DNA of 64,000 bases from UBA5109 sp038148755 (lineage in GTDB: Bacteria > Pseudomonadota > Gammaproteobacteria > Pseudomonadales > Pseudohongiellaceae). Position numbers and translations under genes: made by a program. The DNA is taken from NCBI GenBank assembly GCA_038148755.1, contig JAYQWA010000003.1, positions 124,001-188,000 of the forward strand. Direction: 5' to 3'. Position 1 is the first letter of the stretch. Every line of letters starts with the position of its first letter. The notes beneath the pieces were generated by a model. The model worked only from the letters and a program-made list of their open reading frames with translations, was not told the DNA's origin and made no database searches. Below, piece after piece: positions 33,452 to 41,204 of this stretch.

Positions 33452-33823
33452 TTACTGCGTCGCGGTAAGTTCACCGAACTGATCATTTTCCGGGGTTTGC
33501 TGGAAGTCCCCGTCAAAATGAGTCATAAAACCATTGTCATCAAAGTAGATACTGATTCTTTCCTGTACGCGCTCACCACCACCAGGCTGGAAGCTGTAGA
33601 TATAATCCCAGCGATCCTGGTCAAAGGTGTCACGCACCAATGGCGTTCCCATGATGAAATTCACCTGGCGCTTGGTCAGACCGGGTCGCAACTGGTCAAC
33701 CTGATCCTGCGTGATAAGATTTCCCTGCGGAATATCCAGACGATAGACGCCCGGGAAGCTGAGCGGGGAATTACTGCACGCCGTTAGCATTAAAACTGCG
33801 ATGATGGATAAAGCTCTATTCAA
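33452..33823 (-). CDS. bamE: Outer membrane assembly lipoprotein BamE (SmpA/OmlA)
   Basis: 123 residues from TTG 33823. The start is chosen because it gives a normal lipoprotein signal (LNRALSIIAVLMLTAC, lipobox LTAC) with AAGG upstream; the in-frame ATG at 33922 would add 33 non-signal residues. The mature part has FPGVYRLDIPQGNLIT, QVDQLRPGLTKRQVNFIMG and DRWDYIYSF. BamE is a subunit of the BAM complex that inserts outer-membrane beta-barrels. The divergent arrangement with fur is conserved in Pseudomonas and relatives. Confidence 0.93.
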   Translation of the reverse strand: MNRALSIIAVLMLTACSNSPLSFPGVYRLDIPQGNLITQDQVDQLRPGLTKRQVNFIMGTPLVRDTFDQDRWDYIYSFQPGGGERVQERISIYFDDNGFMTHFDGDFQQTPENDQFGELTATQ

Positions 33824-33925
33824 GGGTTTTGACCTTTTTAACGAGACTATTAACAAGACCTGTACTTTACTTAGTTCTGTGGACAGGCATAATACCGAAA
33901 ACAAAGTTGATGTTACAGACACATC

Positions 33926-33958
33926 TATTAATGGATTATTAATGAGCTATTAATAAAC
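33926..33958. repeat. Three TATTAAT copies spaced exactly 11 bp, upstream of fur
   Basis: TATTAAT occurs at 33926-33932, 33937-33943 and 33948-33954, each starting 11 bp after the last, with a following G/A-rich spacer. One helical turn spacing puts the copies on the same DNA face. They lie about 60-90 bp before the fur start and between the divergent bamE and fur genes. A regulator site, possibly Fur autoregulation or AT-rich nucleoid-protein binding, is a plausible reading. Confidence 0.45.
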
Positions 33959-34015
33959 AGTGAATGTGCCAGCTATTATAAACATCAAACAATAAAGAAT
34001 TGAGGATTTAGATCA

Positions 34016-34429
34016 ATGTCAGGAGAAAATCAGGAACTCCGCAATGCCGGGCTGAAAGTCACCTTGCCGCGCGTAAAAATCATGCAGATTCTGGAAGCCG
34101 CTGAATCCAGGCATATGAGCGCGGAAGATGTCTATAAAGCCCTGCGTGATGCTGATGAAGACGTCGGTCTGGCAACGGTCTATAGAGTATTGACCCAGTT
34201 TGAAGCGGCAGGCTTGGTGATGCGTCACCACTTTGAAGGTGGTCACTCAGTATTTGAAATGATGACGGAAGATCACCATGACCATATTGTTTGTACCAAG
34301 TGCGGCAAAGTTGAAGAGTTTTACGATGAGATAATCGAAGCTCAGCAAAAAAAGCAGGCAGCTGCGAAGGGGTTTACCATTAGTGATCATTCACTATACA
34401 TATATGGTCTCTGCAAATCCTGCCAATAA
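34016..34429 (+). CDS. fur: Ferric uptake regulator Fur
   Basis: 137 residues. Winged-helix DNA-binding domain with LKVTLPRVKIMQIL, HMSAEDVYKAL and GLATVYRVLTQFEAAGL. The metal/dimer domain has RHHFEGGHSVFE, EDHHDHIVCTKCGKVEEF and a C-terminal CKSC, so both CxxC pairs of the structural zinc are present. It represses iron-uptake genes when loaded with Fe(II). AATTGAGGA lies upstream of the ATG. Divergent from bamE. Confidence 0.96.
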   Translation: MSGENQELRNAGLKVTLPRVKIMQILEAAESRHMSAEDVYKALRDADEDVGLATVYRVLTQFEAAGLVMRHHFEGGHSVFEMMTEDHHDHIVCTKCGKVEEFYDEIIEAQQKKQAAAKGFTISDHSLYIYGLCKSCQ

Positions 34430-34458
34430 GGCCTGTTGCTCTTGACTATTCTTCGTTG

Positions 34459-34480
34459 TGAGCATTTTTGAAAATGCTCA
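34459..34480 (+). terminator. Palindrome after fur, possible terminator or repeat core
   Basis: TGAGCATTTT-TG-AAAATGCTCA is a perfect 22-bp palindrome 30 bp after the fur stop. It could fold as a terminator stem but the following TTTACC is a weak T-run. AAAATGCTCA recurs at about 34509-34518, so it may instead belong to an intergenic repeat. Confidence 0.4.
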
Positions 34481-34609
34481 TTTACCTGTTGTTGTAACTC
34501 CGCTTTTTAAAAAATGCTCACGCCTCGACTAGCCTGCGCTCACTACGGCCTTATATGCTTTAAACATTTTGCCTCGTCTGAACTTCGTTTTCAAAAATGC
34601 GGAAATGGC

Positions 34610-34825
34610 TTAAGCAGCAATTTCTATATAAGAGGACCGGGTGACCGATTTTGGAATTTCTAGGCCTTCTTCTTTTAAGCCTTCAATATGGAATTTAATC
34701 GCTTCACGCATATTATTTTCAGTTTCTTCTGCTGTTTTCCCGGTTGAAGCACAACCCGGTAAATCTGGAGAGTAAGCAGAAAAACCTGTTTTGGATTCTT
34801 CTATAATGATCAGGAATTTGCTCAT
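34610..34825 (-). CDS. hicB: HicB-family antitoxin
   Basis: 71 residues. FLIIIEESKTGFSAYSPDLPGC and GKTAEETENNMREAIKFHIEGL form the HicB partial RNase-H-like fold. There is no C-terminal helix-turn-helix domain, so it is the short HicB type. It neutralises HicA by binding it. It follows hicA by 14 bp on the same strand. Confidence 0.88.
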   Translation of the reverse strand: MSKFLIIIEESKTGFSAYSPDLPGCASTGKTAEETENNMREAIKFHIEGLKEEGLEIPKSVTRSSYIEIAA

Positions 34826-34839
34826 TTTTTAAGTCCTGC

Positions 34840-35010
34840 TTATTTGAAGATGCTGTTTGCGGTGCCTACCGCCAGGTCGTCATTCATCTTGCCTGGAACG
34901 GTAACCAGGCCGTTTTTTCTAGGGTGTTTGTACTGACGATGACTGCCTTTGATTCTCACTAAAAACCAACCATCGACAGCAATCAACTTGGTAATTTCCT
35001 TTACCTTCAT
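34840..35010 (-). CDS. hicA: HicA-family toxin, mRNA interferase
   Basis: 56 residues from ATG 35010, chosen over the ATG at 35025 because GGAAG lies 8 nt upstream of it. MKVKEITKLIAVDGWFLVR and GSHRQYKHPRK form the small dsRNA-binding-like fold with the catalytic His in GSHRQY. The end (GTANSIFK) is slightly shorter than usual. HicA cleaves mRNA during stress. Toxin-first order is typical of hicAB. The pair sits between fur and recN, otherwise core genes, so it was probably inserted. Confidence 0.85.
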   Translation of the reverse strand: MKVKEITKLIAVDGWFLVRIKGSHRQYKHPRKNGLVTVPGKMNDDLAVGTANSIFK

Positions 35011-35059
35011 AGGACATACTTCCATGTATGTTTCTGAATTTATAGCAGATAAACTAAAT

Positions 35060-36721
35060 CTACGCCATCATTTCCCTGGCATGCGCCATGGAGCTTGCGT
35101 TTTCTGCATTGCCACCCAGCATGCGGGCGATTTCGATGACTTTGGCTTCGCCATCCAGTTCATTGACTTGGGTGCTGATGGAGTTTTTGCCGGCAAATTT
35201 GCTGACATAAAGATGCTGGTGGCCCTGGCTGGCAACCTGGGCCTGATGAGTGACACAGAGTACCTGGCCTTTATCGCCCAGTTGTCTTAAAAGATCACCG
35301 ACAGCCAGCGCGACGGTGCCGCCGATCCCGACATCGACTTCGTCAAAGATCAGTGAAGGAATGGCAGAGGTTTGTGCAGTGACAACCTGAATGGCCAGGC
35401 TGATTCTGGAAAGTTCACCACCGGAGGCAATCTTGACCAGGGGTTTCGGACTTTGACCGGGATTGGTGCTCACCAGAAACTCAATCTTTTCATTACCTTT
35501 GCTATTTGGCGTGCCGGATTCATCTTTATGCAAGGCAACACTGAAACTGGCTGAACCCATATCCAGCTTTTTCAGTTGTGTATTAATGGCTTTGGCTAAT
35601 TTTAGCGCACCATCCTTGCGTTTTTCACTGAGTTCATCCGCCAGATTCCGGTATGTACTTTCCAGCGCTTTTAATTCTTTCTTAAGTTTTTCAATCTGTT
35701 CGTCGGCTGAACCTGCGGCACCTATTTGTTCCTGCAGCTGTTGATGGAAGGCAGGTAAGTCTTCAGGTTTAACTTTGTGTTTGCGAGCAAGTTGGTGAAT
35801 GACCGACAGACGTTCATCCAGTTCCTGCAAACGTGCCGGATTCATATCAAGACTATCGGCAGCCTGATTTAATTCACTGCTGGCTTCTTCAACCTGAATT
35901 AAGGCCGTGTTGAGAAGTTCATAAGCCGTTTCCATGCTGGGGCTGCGGTAGGGCATATTTTCCAGTAAAGACTGGGCCTGGCTCAGGGCAGTCTCGATGT
36001 TGTGTTCATCGTTGTCCCGGCATAAATCGATGACGGCTTGCAGAGAGCTGAGTATGCTTTCAGCATGGCTAAGCTGCTGATGTTCGTCTTCCAGGGCAGG
36101 GTATTCGTCAGCAGCAAGATTTAAATCATCCAGTTCTTTTAACTGATAGTGCTGCAATTCAAAACGGGCATTGTGCTCTTCGGCCTGACTTTCCAGCGTT
36201 TCCAGTTTTTTATGTTCAGCTAGCCAGCTTTGTGCGGTCTGGGCAACTTTAGCGGCCAGTTCTGTTGTGTCGCAATAATCATCCAGCAGGCGCTGATGGG
36301 TACCGGTTTTTAATAAGGACTGATGCTCATGCTGGCTATGGATATCGACCAGCAGCTCACCTAGCTGTTTGAGTTCATTGAGGGTGACTGGTCTGCCGTT
36401 GATAGTGGCTTTGGAACGTCCTTCGGCGGTAACGACCCGGCGTAGAATACATTCATCATCGGCATCGTAGTCCTGTTCTGCCAACCAGTTTTGAGCCTGC
36501 TTATTGCTTTTAATATCAAATCTGGCACAAATTTCGGTTTTGTCCTGGCCCGGCTGAATCACATCTTTGTCGGCACGATCGCCCAGCGTCAGGGCCAGTG
36601 CGTCCAGCATAATGGACTTTCCCGCGCCGGTTTCGCCGGTAATAACTGTCATGCCTGGCTTCAGTTCAAGGTCGAGCTGTTCAACGATGGCGTAGTTGTT
36701 GATAGTAAGTTGATTGAGCAT
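35060..36721 (-). CDS. recN: DNA repair protein RecN
   Basis: 553 residues, the usual length. Walker A GETGAGKS at 29-36, a long coiled coil (about 160-360), then the C-terminal ATPase half with ASGGELSRISLAIQ (ABC signature) and LIFDEVDVGIGG (Walker B). It is an SMC-like ATPase that acts early in double-strand-break repair, usually under LexA. I did not find a clear LexA box in the short upstream region. Divergent from grpE. Confidence 0.96.
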   Translation of the reverse strand: MLNQLTINNYAIVEQLDLELKPGMTVITGETGAGKSIMLDALALTLGDRADKDVIQPGQDKTEICARFDIKSNKQAQNWLAEQDYDADDECILRRVVTAEGRSKATINGRPVTLNELKQLGELLVDIHSQHEHQSLLKTGTHQRLLDDYCDTTELAAKVAQTAQSWLAEHKKLETLESQAEEHNARFELQHYQLKELDDLNLAADEYPALEDEHQQLSHAESILSSLQAVIDLCRDNDEHNIETALSQAQSLLENMPYRSPSMETAYELLNTALIQVEEASSELNQAADSLDMNPARLQELDERLSVIHQLARKHKVKPEDLPAFHQQLQEQIGAAGSADEQIEKLKKELKALESTYRNLADELSEKRKDGALKLAKAINTQLKKLDMGSASFSVALHKDESGTPNSKGNEKIEFLVSTNPGQSPKPLVKIASGGELSRISLAIQVVTAQTSAIPSLIFDEVDVGIGGTVALAVGDLLRQLGDKGQVLCVTHQAQVASQGHQHLYVSKFAGKNSISTQVNELDGEAKVIEIARMLGGNAENASSMAHAREMMA

Positions 36722-36796
36722 AAGGATCCTATGGCCTGCTTGAATTGTAGTACAAAATTCGCTGCGCTTTCGATGCTTATTTTTCTTCGATGTTCT

Positions 36797-36824
36797 CTTG
36801 AAAGCATTAAGCCTGACCCCATAT
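36797..36824 (+). promoter_or_regulatory. Sigma-32 heat-shock promoter of grpE
   Basis: CTTGAAA (36797-36803), a 13-bp spacer, then CCCCATAT (36817-36824) match the E. coli RpoH consensus almost exactly. It lies about 50 bp before the grpE ATG in the recN-grpE divergent gap. Confidence 0.85.
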
Positions 36825-36873
36825 AGCGTCTATTCCGAATTTGTCACAAATAACGCGTTAGTTGGAGGAAAGC

Positions 36874-37470
36874 ATGGCTAAAGAGGAAGCTTCCAAGAAG
36901 AAAGGCAAGAAGCAGGATCAGCAGGAAGCGGAACAAAGCGCCGAGGCTGCCATGCATGGCAGTAGCGAGGAAACTGCTGAAGAACAGGATAACGAGATTG
37001 ATGCCGGGTTACAGGCAGCCATTGATGAGGCAGTAGCAGCCGCACTGGCTGAACAGCAGGACTCCGTGTTAAGGGCGCAAGCCGAGGTACAGAACATGCG
37101 TCGCCGCTGTGAAGCCGATGTTGAAAAGGCACATAAATATGCTTTGGAGAAATTCAGCATCGAGCTGTTAAACGTTATGGATAACATGGAACGGGCTTTA
37201 CAGGCTGTGGCAGATCCTGAAGATGAAAAGGTTAAAGGCTTGTGTGAAGGAATTGAGCTGACGATTAAGGAATTTGTTTCAGTTTTTAATAAATTTGCCA
37301 TTGAGCAGATTGATCCACAGGGAGAACCTTTTGACCCTCAGGCACATCAGGCGATGTCCTTGGTGGAAAATCCTGATGTGGAACCGAATACGGTTATTGC
37401 CGTGGTGCAAAAGGGCTACAGCTTGAATGGCAGAGTAATTCGGCCAGCCATGGTGATGGTGTCGAAATAA
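36874..37470 (+). CDS. grpE: Nucleotide exchange factor GrpE
   Basis: 198 residues from ATG 36874, with GGAGGA 4 nt upstream. The first ~60 residues are charged and low-complexity (Lys/Glu/Ala). The coiled coil follows, with LRAQAEVQNMRRRCEADVEKA; the C-terminal beta-wing domain holds IDPQGEPFDPQAHQAMS and GYSLNGRVIRPAMVMVS. It releases ADP from DnaK. The conserved order recN-grpE-dnaK-dnaJ applies, and a sigma-32 promoter lies directly upstream. Confidence 0.96.
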   Translation: MAKEEASKKKGKKQDQQEAEQSAEAAMHGSSEETAEEQDNEIDAGLQAAIDEAVAAALAEQQDSVLRAQAEVQNMRRRCEADVEKAHKYALEKFSIELLNVMDNMERALQAVADPEDEKVKGLCEGIELTIKEFVSVFNKFAIEQIDPQGEPFDPQAHQAMSLVENPDVEPNTVIAVVQKGYSLNGRVIRPAMVMVSK

Positions 37471-37616
37471 ACCAATTCACCATGAGGTTGATAGTAAATG
37501 GTTCAACATGCTCATTTGCTCAATAGGCAAACTTCGCTGTTTAGCCACTTTTTACCTCGTCTTGGTTTCACTGGTTGAAATTTATTGATTTAGAGCAAGA
37601 ACATTATTGGAAAGGC

Positions 37617-37645
37617 CTTGAAATATTTCAGAAAGGGCCGATATT
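37617..37645 (+). promoter_or_regulatory. Probable sigma-32 promoter of dnaK
   Basis: CTTGAAA (37617-37623), 14-bp spacer, then CCGATATT (37638-37645). The -35 is perfect for RpoH; the -10 is weaker than CCCCATNT. It lies about 70 bp before dnaK. Confidence 0.6.
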
Positions 37646-37712
37646 GAGACATATATAAAGGTGCGATGACAGATATCTGAGCTAGCACTGGTTTAACGGG
37701 AGAAAGAGAATT

Positions 37713-39632
37713 ATGGGCAAAATTATAGGCATAGACTTAGGTACCACCAATTCCTGCGTAGCGGTAATGGATGGCGGTAAAGCCAAGGTTATTGAGAATT
37801 CAGAGGGTGATCGCACCACCCCATCTATCATTGCGTATACAGATGATGGCGAAACCCTGGTTGGACAGCCAGCCAAGCGTCAGGCGGTAACGAATCCCAA
37901 CAACACCTTGTTTGCGATCAAGCGTTTGATTGGTCGTCAATTCAAGGACGAAGTTGTACAAAAAGATATCAAGATGGTGCCTTACAAAATTGCCGAGGCT
38001 GATAATGGTGATGCCTGGGTTGAGGTGCGTGGCAAAAAAATGGCGCCTCCGGAAATTTCCGCGCAAGTTTTGAAGAAAATGAAAAAGACAGCGGAAGACT
38101 ATCTGGGTGAAACGGTCACTGAGGCCGTTGTTACAGTTCCGGCCTATTTTAATGACTCACAGCGTCAGGCAACCAAAGATGCCGGCAAGATTGCGGGTCT
38201 TGATGTTAAACGTATTATCAATGAGCCGACTGCTGCAGCCCTTGCCTATGGTATGGACAAGAAAAGTGGCGACTCTACCATTGCGGTTTATGACCTGGGT
38301 GGTGGTACTTTTGATATCTCAATTATTGAAATCGCAGAAACGGATGGCGAGCATTCTTTCGAAGTGCTTTCTACCAACGGGGATACTTTCCTCGGTGGTG
38401 AAGACTTTGACCTGCGCCTGATTGACTATCTAGCTGACCAGTTCAAGAAAGACAGCGGCATGGATTTACATAATGACCCGCTGGCTCTGCAGCGTCTTAA
38501 AGAAGCGGCGGAGAAAGCCAAAATTGAATTGTCTTCAGCGCAGTCAACTGAAGTGAATCTGCCCTATATCACAGCTGATGCCAGCGGTCCTAAACATCTG
38601 GTTGTTAAGCTGACACGTTCCAAACTGGAGTCCCTGGTGGAAGATCTGGTTGAGCGCACGATTGAACCATTAAAAGTCGCGTTAAAAGATGCTGCTCTTT
38701 CGGCGTCAGATATCAACGATGTGATCCTGGTGGGTGGTCAGACCCGTATGCCACTGGTACAGAAAAAAGTGGCTGAGTTTTTCGGTAAAGAAGCCAGACA
38801 TGATGTGAACCCTGATGAAGCTGTTGCTATGGGTGCCTCAATTCAGGCTGCTGTACTGGCCGGCGATGTGACTGATGTACTGTTGCTGGACGTCACACCA
38901 TTATCACTGGGTATTGAAACACTCGGCGGTGTTGCAACTCCGTTGATTGAGAAAAATACGACGATTCCGGTCAGCAAGAAACAGACTTTCTCTACCGCTG
39001 AGGATAATCAGAGTGCCGTGACTATTCACGTTGTGCAGGGTGAGCGTAAGCAGGCTGCGCAGAATAAGTCACTGGGCCGTTTTGATCTCTCTGACATTCC
39101 ACCGGCACCTCGAGGCATGCCTCAAATTGAGGTCAGCTTCGACTTGAACGCTGATGGTATTTTGAATGTATCAGCTAAAGATGTGGCGACCGGTAAGCAG
39201 CAATCCATTGTGATCAAAGCGTCAAGTGGTTTGTCTGATGAAGAGATCGAAAAAATGGTCAATGATGCTGAGTCTCATGCTGAAGAAGACAAGAAGTTTG
39301 AAGCGCTTATTACAGCAAGAAATACAGCAGATGGTTTAGTGCATGCTACCCGGAAAACTCTGAAAGAAGCTGAAGATAAAGTTGAAGCGGATGAAAAAGA
39401 GAAAATTGAAGCCGCGATAACAGCTCTGGAAGAAGTGATCAAAGGTGATGACCTGGCTGAAATAGAAGCCAAGACCAAAGACTTGACTGAAGTATCAGGC
39501 GATTTGGCACAGCGTATGTATGCTGAAGCGCAGGCCGCCGGTGAGGCCGCTGCTGGCGAAGCTGGTGCTGAAAGCAGCGCTGACGATGCCGTCGATGCTG
39601 AGTTTGAAGAAGTTAAAGAAGACGAAAAGTAA
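37713..39632 (+). CDS. dnaK: Chaperone DnaK (Hsp70)
   Basis: 639 residues. GIDLGTTNSCVAV at the start, VVTVPAYFNDSQRQATKDAG, VYDLGGGTFDISIIE and ILVGGQTRMPLVQ in the ATPase domain. The substrate domain has LLLDVTPLSLGIETLGG. The C-terminal lid ends with the acidic EFEEVKEDEK, resembling the EEVKDKK-type tail. It folds and refolds proteins with DnaJ and GrpE. AGGGAGAAAGAG-like purines precede the ATG. Confidence 0.98.
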   Translation: MGKIIGIDLGTTNSCVAVMDGGKAKVIENSEGDRTTPSIIAYTDDGETLVGQPAKRQAVTNPNNTLFAIKRLIGRQFKDEVVQKDIKMVPYKIAEADNGDAWVEVRGKKMAPPEISAQVLKKMKKTAEDYLGETVTEAVVTVPAYFNDSQRQATKDAGKIAGLDVKRIINEPTAAALAYGMDKKSGDSTIAVYDLGGGTFDISIIEIAETDGEHSFEVLSTNGDTFLGGEDFDLRLIDYLADQFKKDSGMDLHNDPLALQRLKEAAEKAKIELSSAQSTEVNLPYITADASGPKHLVVKLTRSKLESLVEDLVERTIEPLKVALKDAALSASDINDVILVGGQTRMPLVQKKVAEFFGKEARHDVNPDEAVAMGASIQAAVLAGDVTDVLLLDVTPLSLGIETLGGVATPLIEKNTTIPVSKKQTFSTAEDNQSAVTIHVVQGERKQAAQNKSLGRFDLSDIPPAPRGMPQIEVSFDLNADGILNVSAKDVATGKQQSIVIKASSGLSDEEIEKMVNDAESHAEEDKKFEALITARNTADGLVHATRKTLKEAEDKVEADEKEKIEAAITALEEVIKGDDLAEIEAKTKDLTEVSGDLAQRMYAEAQAAGEAAAGEAGAESSADDAVDAEFEEVKEDEK

Positions 39633-39662
39633 GCACTTAAGCTAACACGCCTTAAGTATTTT

Positions 39663-39704
39663 AAAAAACTAACGTGGGCTTAAATTACCTACGTTAGTTT
39701 TTTT
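39663..39704 (+). terminator. Hairpin with T-run between dnaK and dnaJ
   Basis: ACTAACGT (39668-39675) pairs with ACGTTAGT (39691-39698), extended by A/T pairs, with T to 39704. It lies 30 bp after dnaK and 16 bp before dnaJ. It can act as a partial terminator lowering dnaJ relative to dnaK. Flanking A-runs allow use on both strands. Confidence 0.7.
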
Positions 39705-39720
39705 CGGTTTAGAGCAGGCT

Positions 39721-40842
39721 ATGAGTAAAAGAGATTATTACGAAGTTCTCGGTGTTGAAAAAGGTGCCTCGGAGCAGGAAATTAAAAAGGCTTATCGCCG
39801 TATTGCGATGAAGAATCATCCGGATCGTAATCCTGATGATGCTGAAGCCGAAGGCCGGTTTAAAGAAGCCAACGAAGCTTACGAAATTCTTTCAGACAAA
39901 GAGAAGCGTGCCGCTTATGACCAGTTTGGTCATGATGGCGTAAATCCACACGGCTTTGGTGGCGCTGGTGCGCAGGGCTTCGGCGACATCTTCGGGGATA
40001 TATTCGGTGATATCTTTGGTGGCGGAGGTCGTTCCCGTTCACATGTCCAGCGCGGTGCTGATTTAAGTTATACCCTGGATTTGAGCCTGGAAGATGCGGT
40101 TAAAGGTTCCAGCGTTAAAATCCGTATTCCAACCAGCGTAACTTGCAAAAGCTGCGATGGCACAGGTGCAAAACCGGGAACCACACCGGAAGACTGTGCG
40201 ACCTGTGGTGGTGTCGGTCAGGTCAGAATGCGGCAGGGACCGTTTTCAGTTCAGCAAACCTGTCCACGTTGTCAGGGCGCCGGTAAGACCATCAAGGATC
40301 CCTGTGACAAGTGCCATGGCCGTGGTGCAGTACAGGAAAACAAAACCCTGTCAGTTAAAGTGCCAGCCGGCGTCGATACCGGAGATCGCATTCGTCTGAC
40401 CGGTGAAGGGGAAGCTGGCTTGCACGGTGGCCCTCCAGGCGACCTGTATGTGCAGATGAATGTAAAAGCACATCCTATTTTTGAACGGGATGGACGCGAT
40501 CTGTATTGTGAAATTCCGATCAGTTTTACTGATGCCGCTTTGGGTGGTGAGCTGGAAGTGCCGACCCTGGAAGGCAAAGTAAAGTTAAAAATTCCTTCAG
40601 AAACCCAGACCGGGAAATTATTCCGCCTGCGTGGCAAAGGGGTGACCTCAGTGCGTGGCGGTTCACAAGGTGATCTGCTTTGCCGTGTTGTGGTTGAGAC
40701 ACCGATTCATTTGACCAAACGTCAGAAAGAAATTCTGCATGAGTTTGAAGAGATTCAGACTAGTCAGGGGAATCGGCAGTCGCCGCGAAAAACGTCCTGG
40801 TTTGATGGGGTGAAAAAGTTTGTCGACACTTTGAAGAGTTGA
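39721..40842 (+). CDS. dnaJ: Co-chaperone DnaJ (Hsp40)
   Basis: 373 residues. J domain with MKNHPDRNP (HPD motif), a Gly/Phe region that repeats FGDIFGDIFGDIFGGGG, four zinc repeats (CKSCDGTG, CATCGGVG, CPRCQGAG, CDKCHGRG), then the C-terminal substrate domains with GEGEAGLHGGPPGDLYV. It delivers substrates to DnaK and stimulates its ATPase. All eight zinc cysteines are present. Confidence 0.98.
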   Translation: MSKRDYYEVLGVEKGASEQEIKKAYRRIAMKNHPDRNPDDAEAEGRFKEANEAYEILSDKEKRAAYDQFGHDGVNPHGFGGAGAQGFGDIFGDIFGDIFGGGGRSRSHVQRGADLSYTLDLSLEDAVKGSSVKIRIPTSVTCKSCDGTGAKPGTTPEDCATCGGVGQVRMRQGPFSVQQTCPRCQGAGKTIKDPCDKCHGRGAVQENKTLSVKVPAGVDTGDRIRLTGEGEAGLHGGPPGDLYVQMNVKAHPIFERDGRDLYCEIPISFTDAALGGELEVPTLEGKVKLKIPSETQTGKLFRLRGKGVTSVRGGSQGDLLCRVVVETPIHLTKRQKEILHEFEEIQTSQGNRQSPRKTSWFDGVKKFVDTLKS

Positions 40843-41204
40843 GCTATTGCGCTTGCGATTTCTTCGTTGAAGCGAAAATTCAAGTCGGTCACATACTGGG
40901 CTGTAAGCTCCCTCCTTAAATTCACACTTCGCCTCAAACTCGCTTCGCTCATAACGCTCACTAGGGATGTTTATCAAGTTTGGCTCATAATTTTTCTTGC
41001 CTGACCTTCGCACGTCACGCTCACGAAAGCTAGCTAACTTCCCGAGTGGACAACTGCATCTTTTAATAAAAAGGGGCTAAAAGCCCCTTTTTTTGTTCAC
41101 TTCTGGCCGAAACGAGACAAGACTTAGCTCTGCATTTGACCCAAAGCAGACTTTATCAAGAATATAAAAGCGTTAGATTAGATTACTTCGCTCAGATTTC
41201 TACT
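40843..41204. other. 362-bp intergenic region after dnaJ, repeat-like sequence and terminator
   Basis: No gene seen. A strong hairpin AAGGGGCT-AAA-AGCCCCTT with T-run lies at 41071-41094 and, having A on its left, can serve both dnaJ and the converging dacB. Before it is CGCTTCGCTCA/CGCTCAC-rich sequence that resembles stretches after fur (34520-34550). Possibly a dispersed intergenic repeat. Confidence 0.5.
41069..41095. terminator. Bidirectional intrinsic terminator between dnaJ and dacB
   Basis: Stem AAGGGGCT (41071-41078) with AGCCCCTT (41082-41089), loop AAA, T-run to 41094 and A-run on the other side. Confidence 0.85.
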
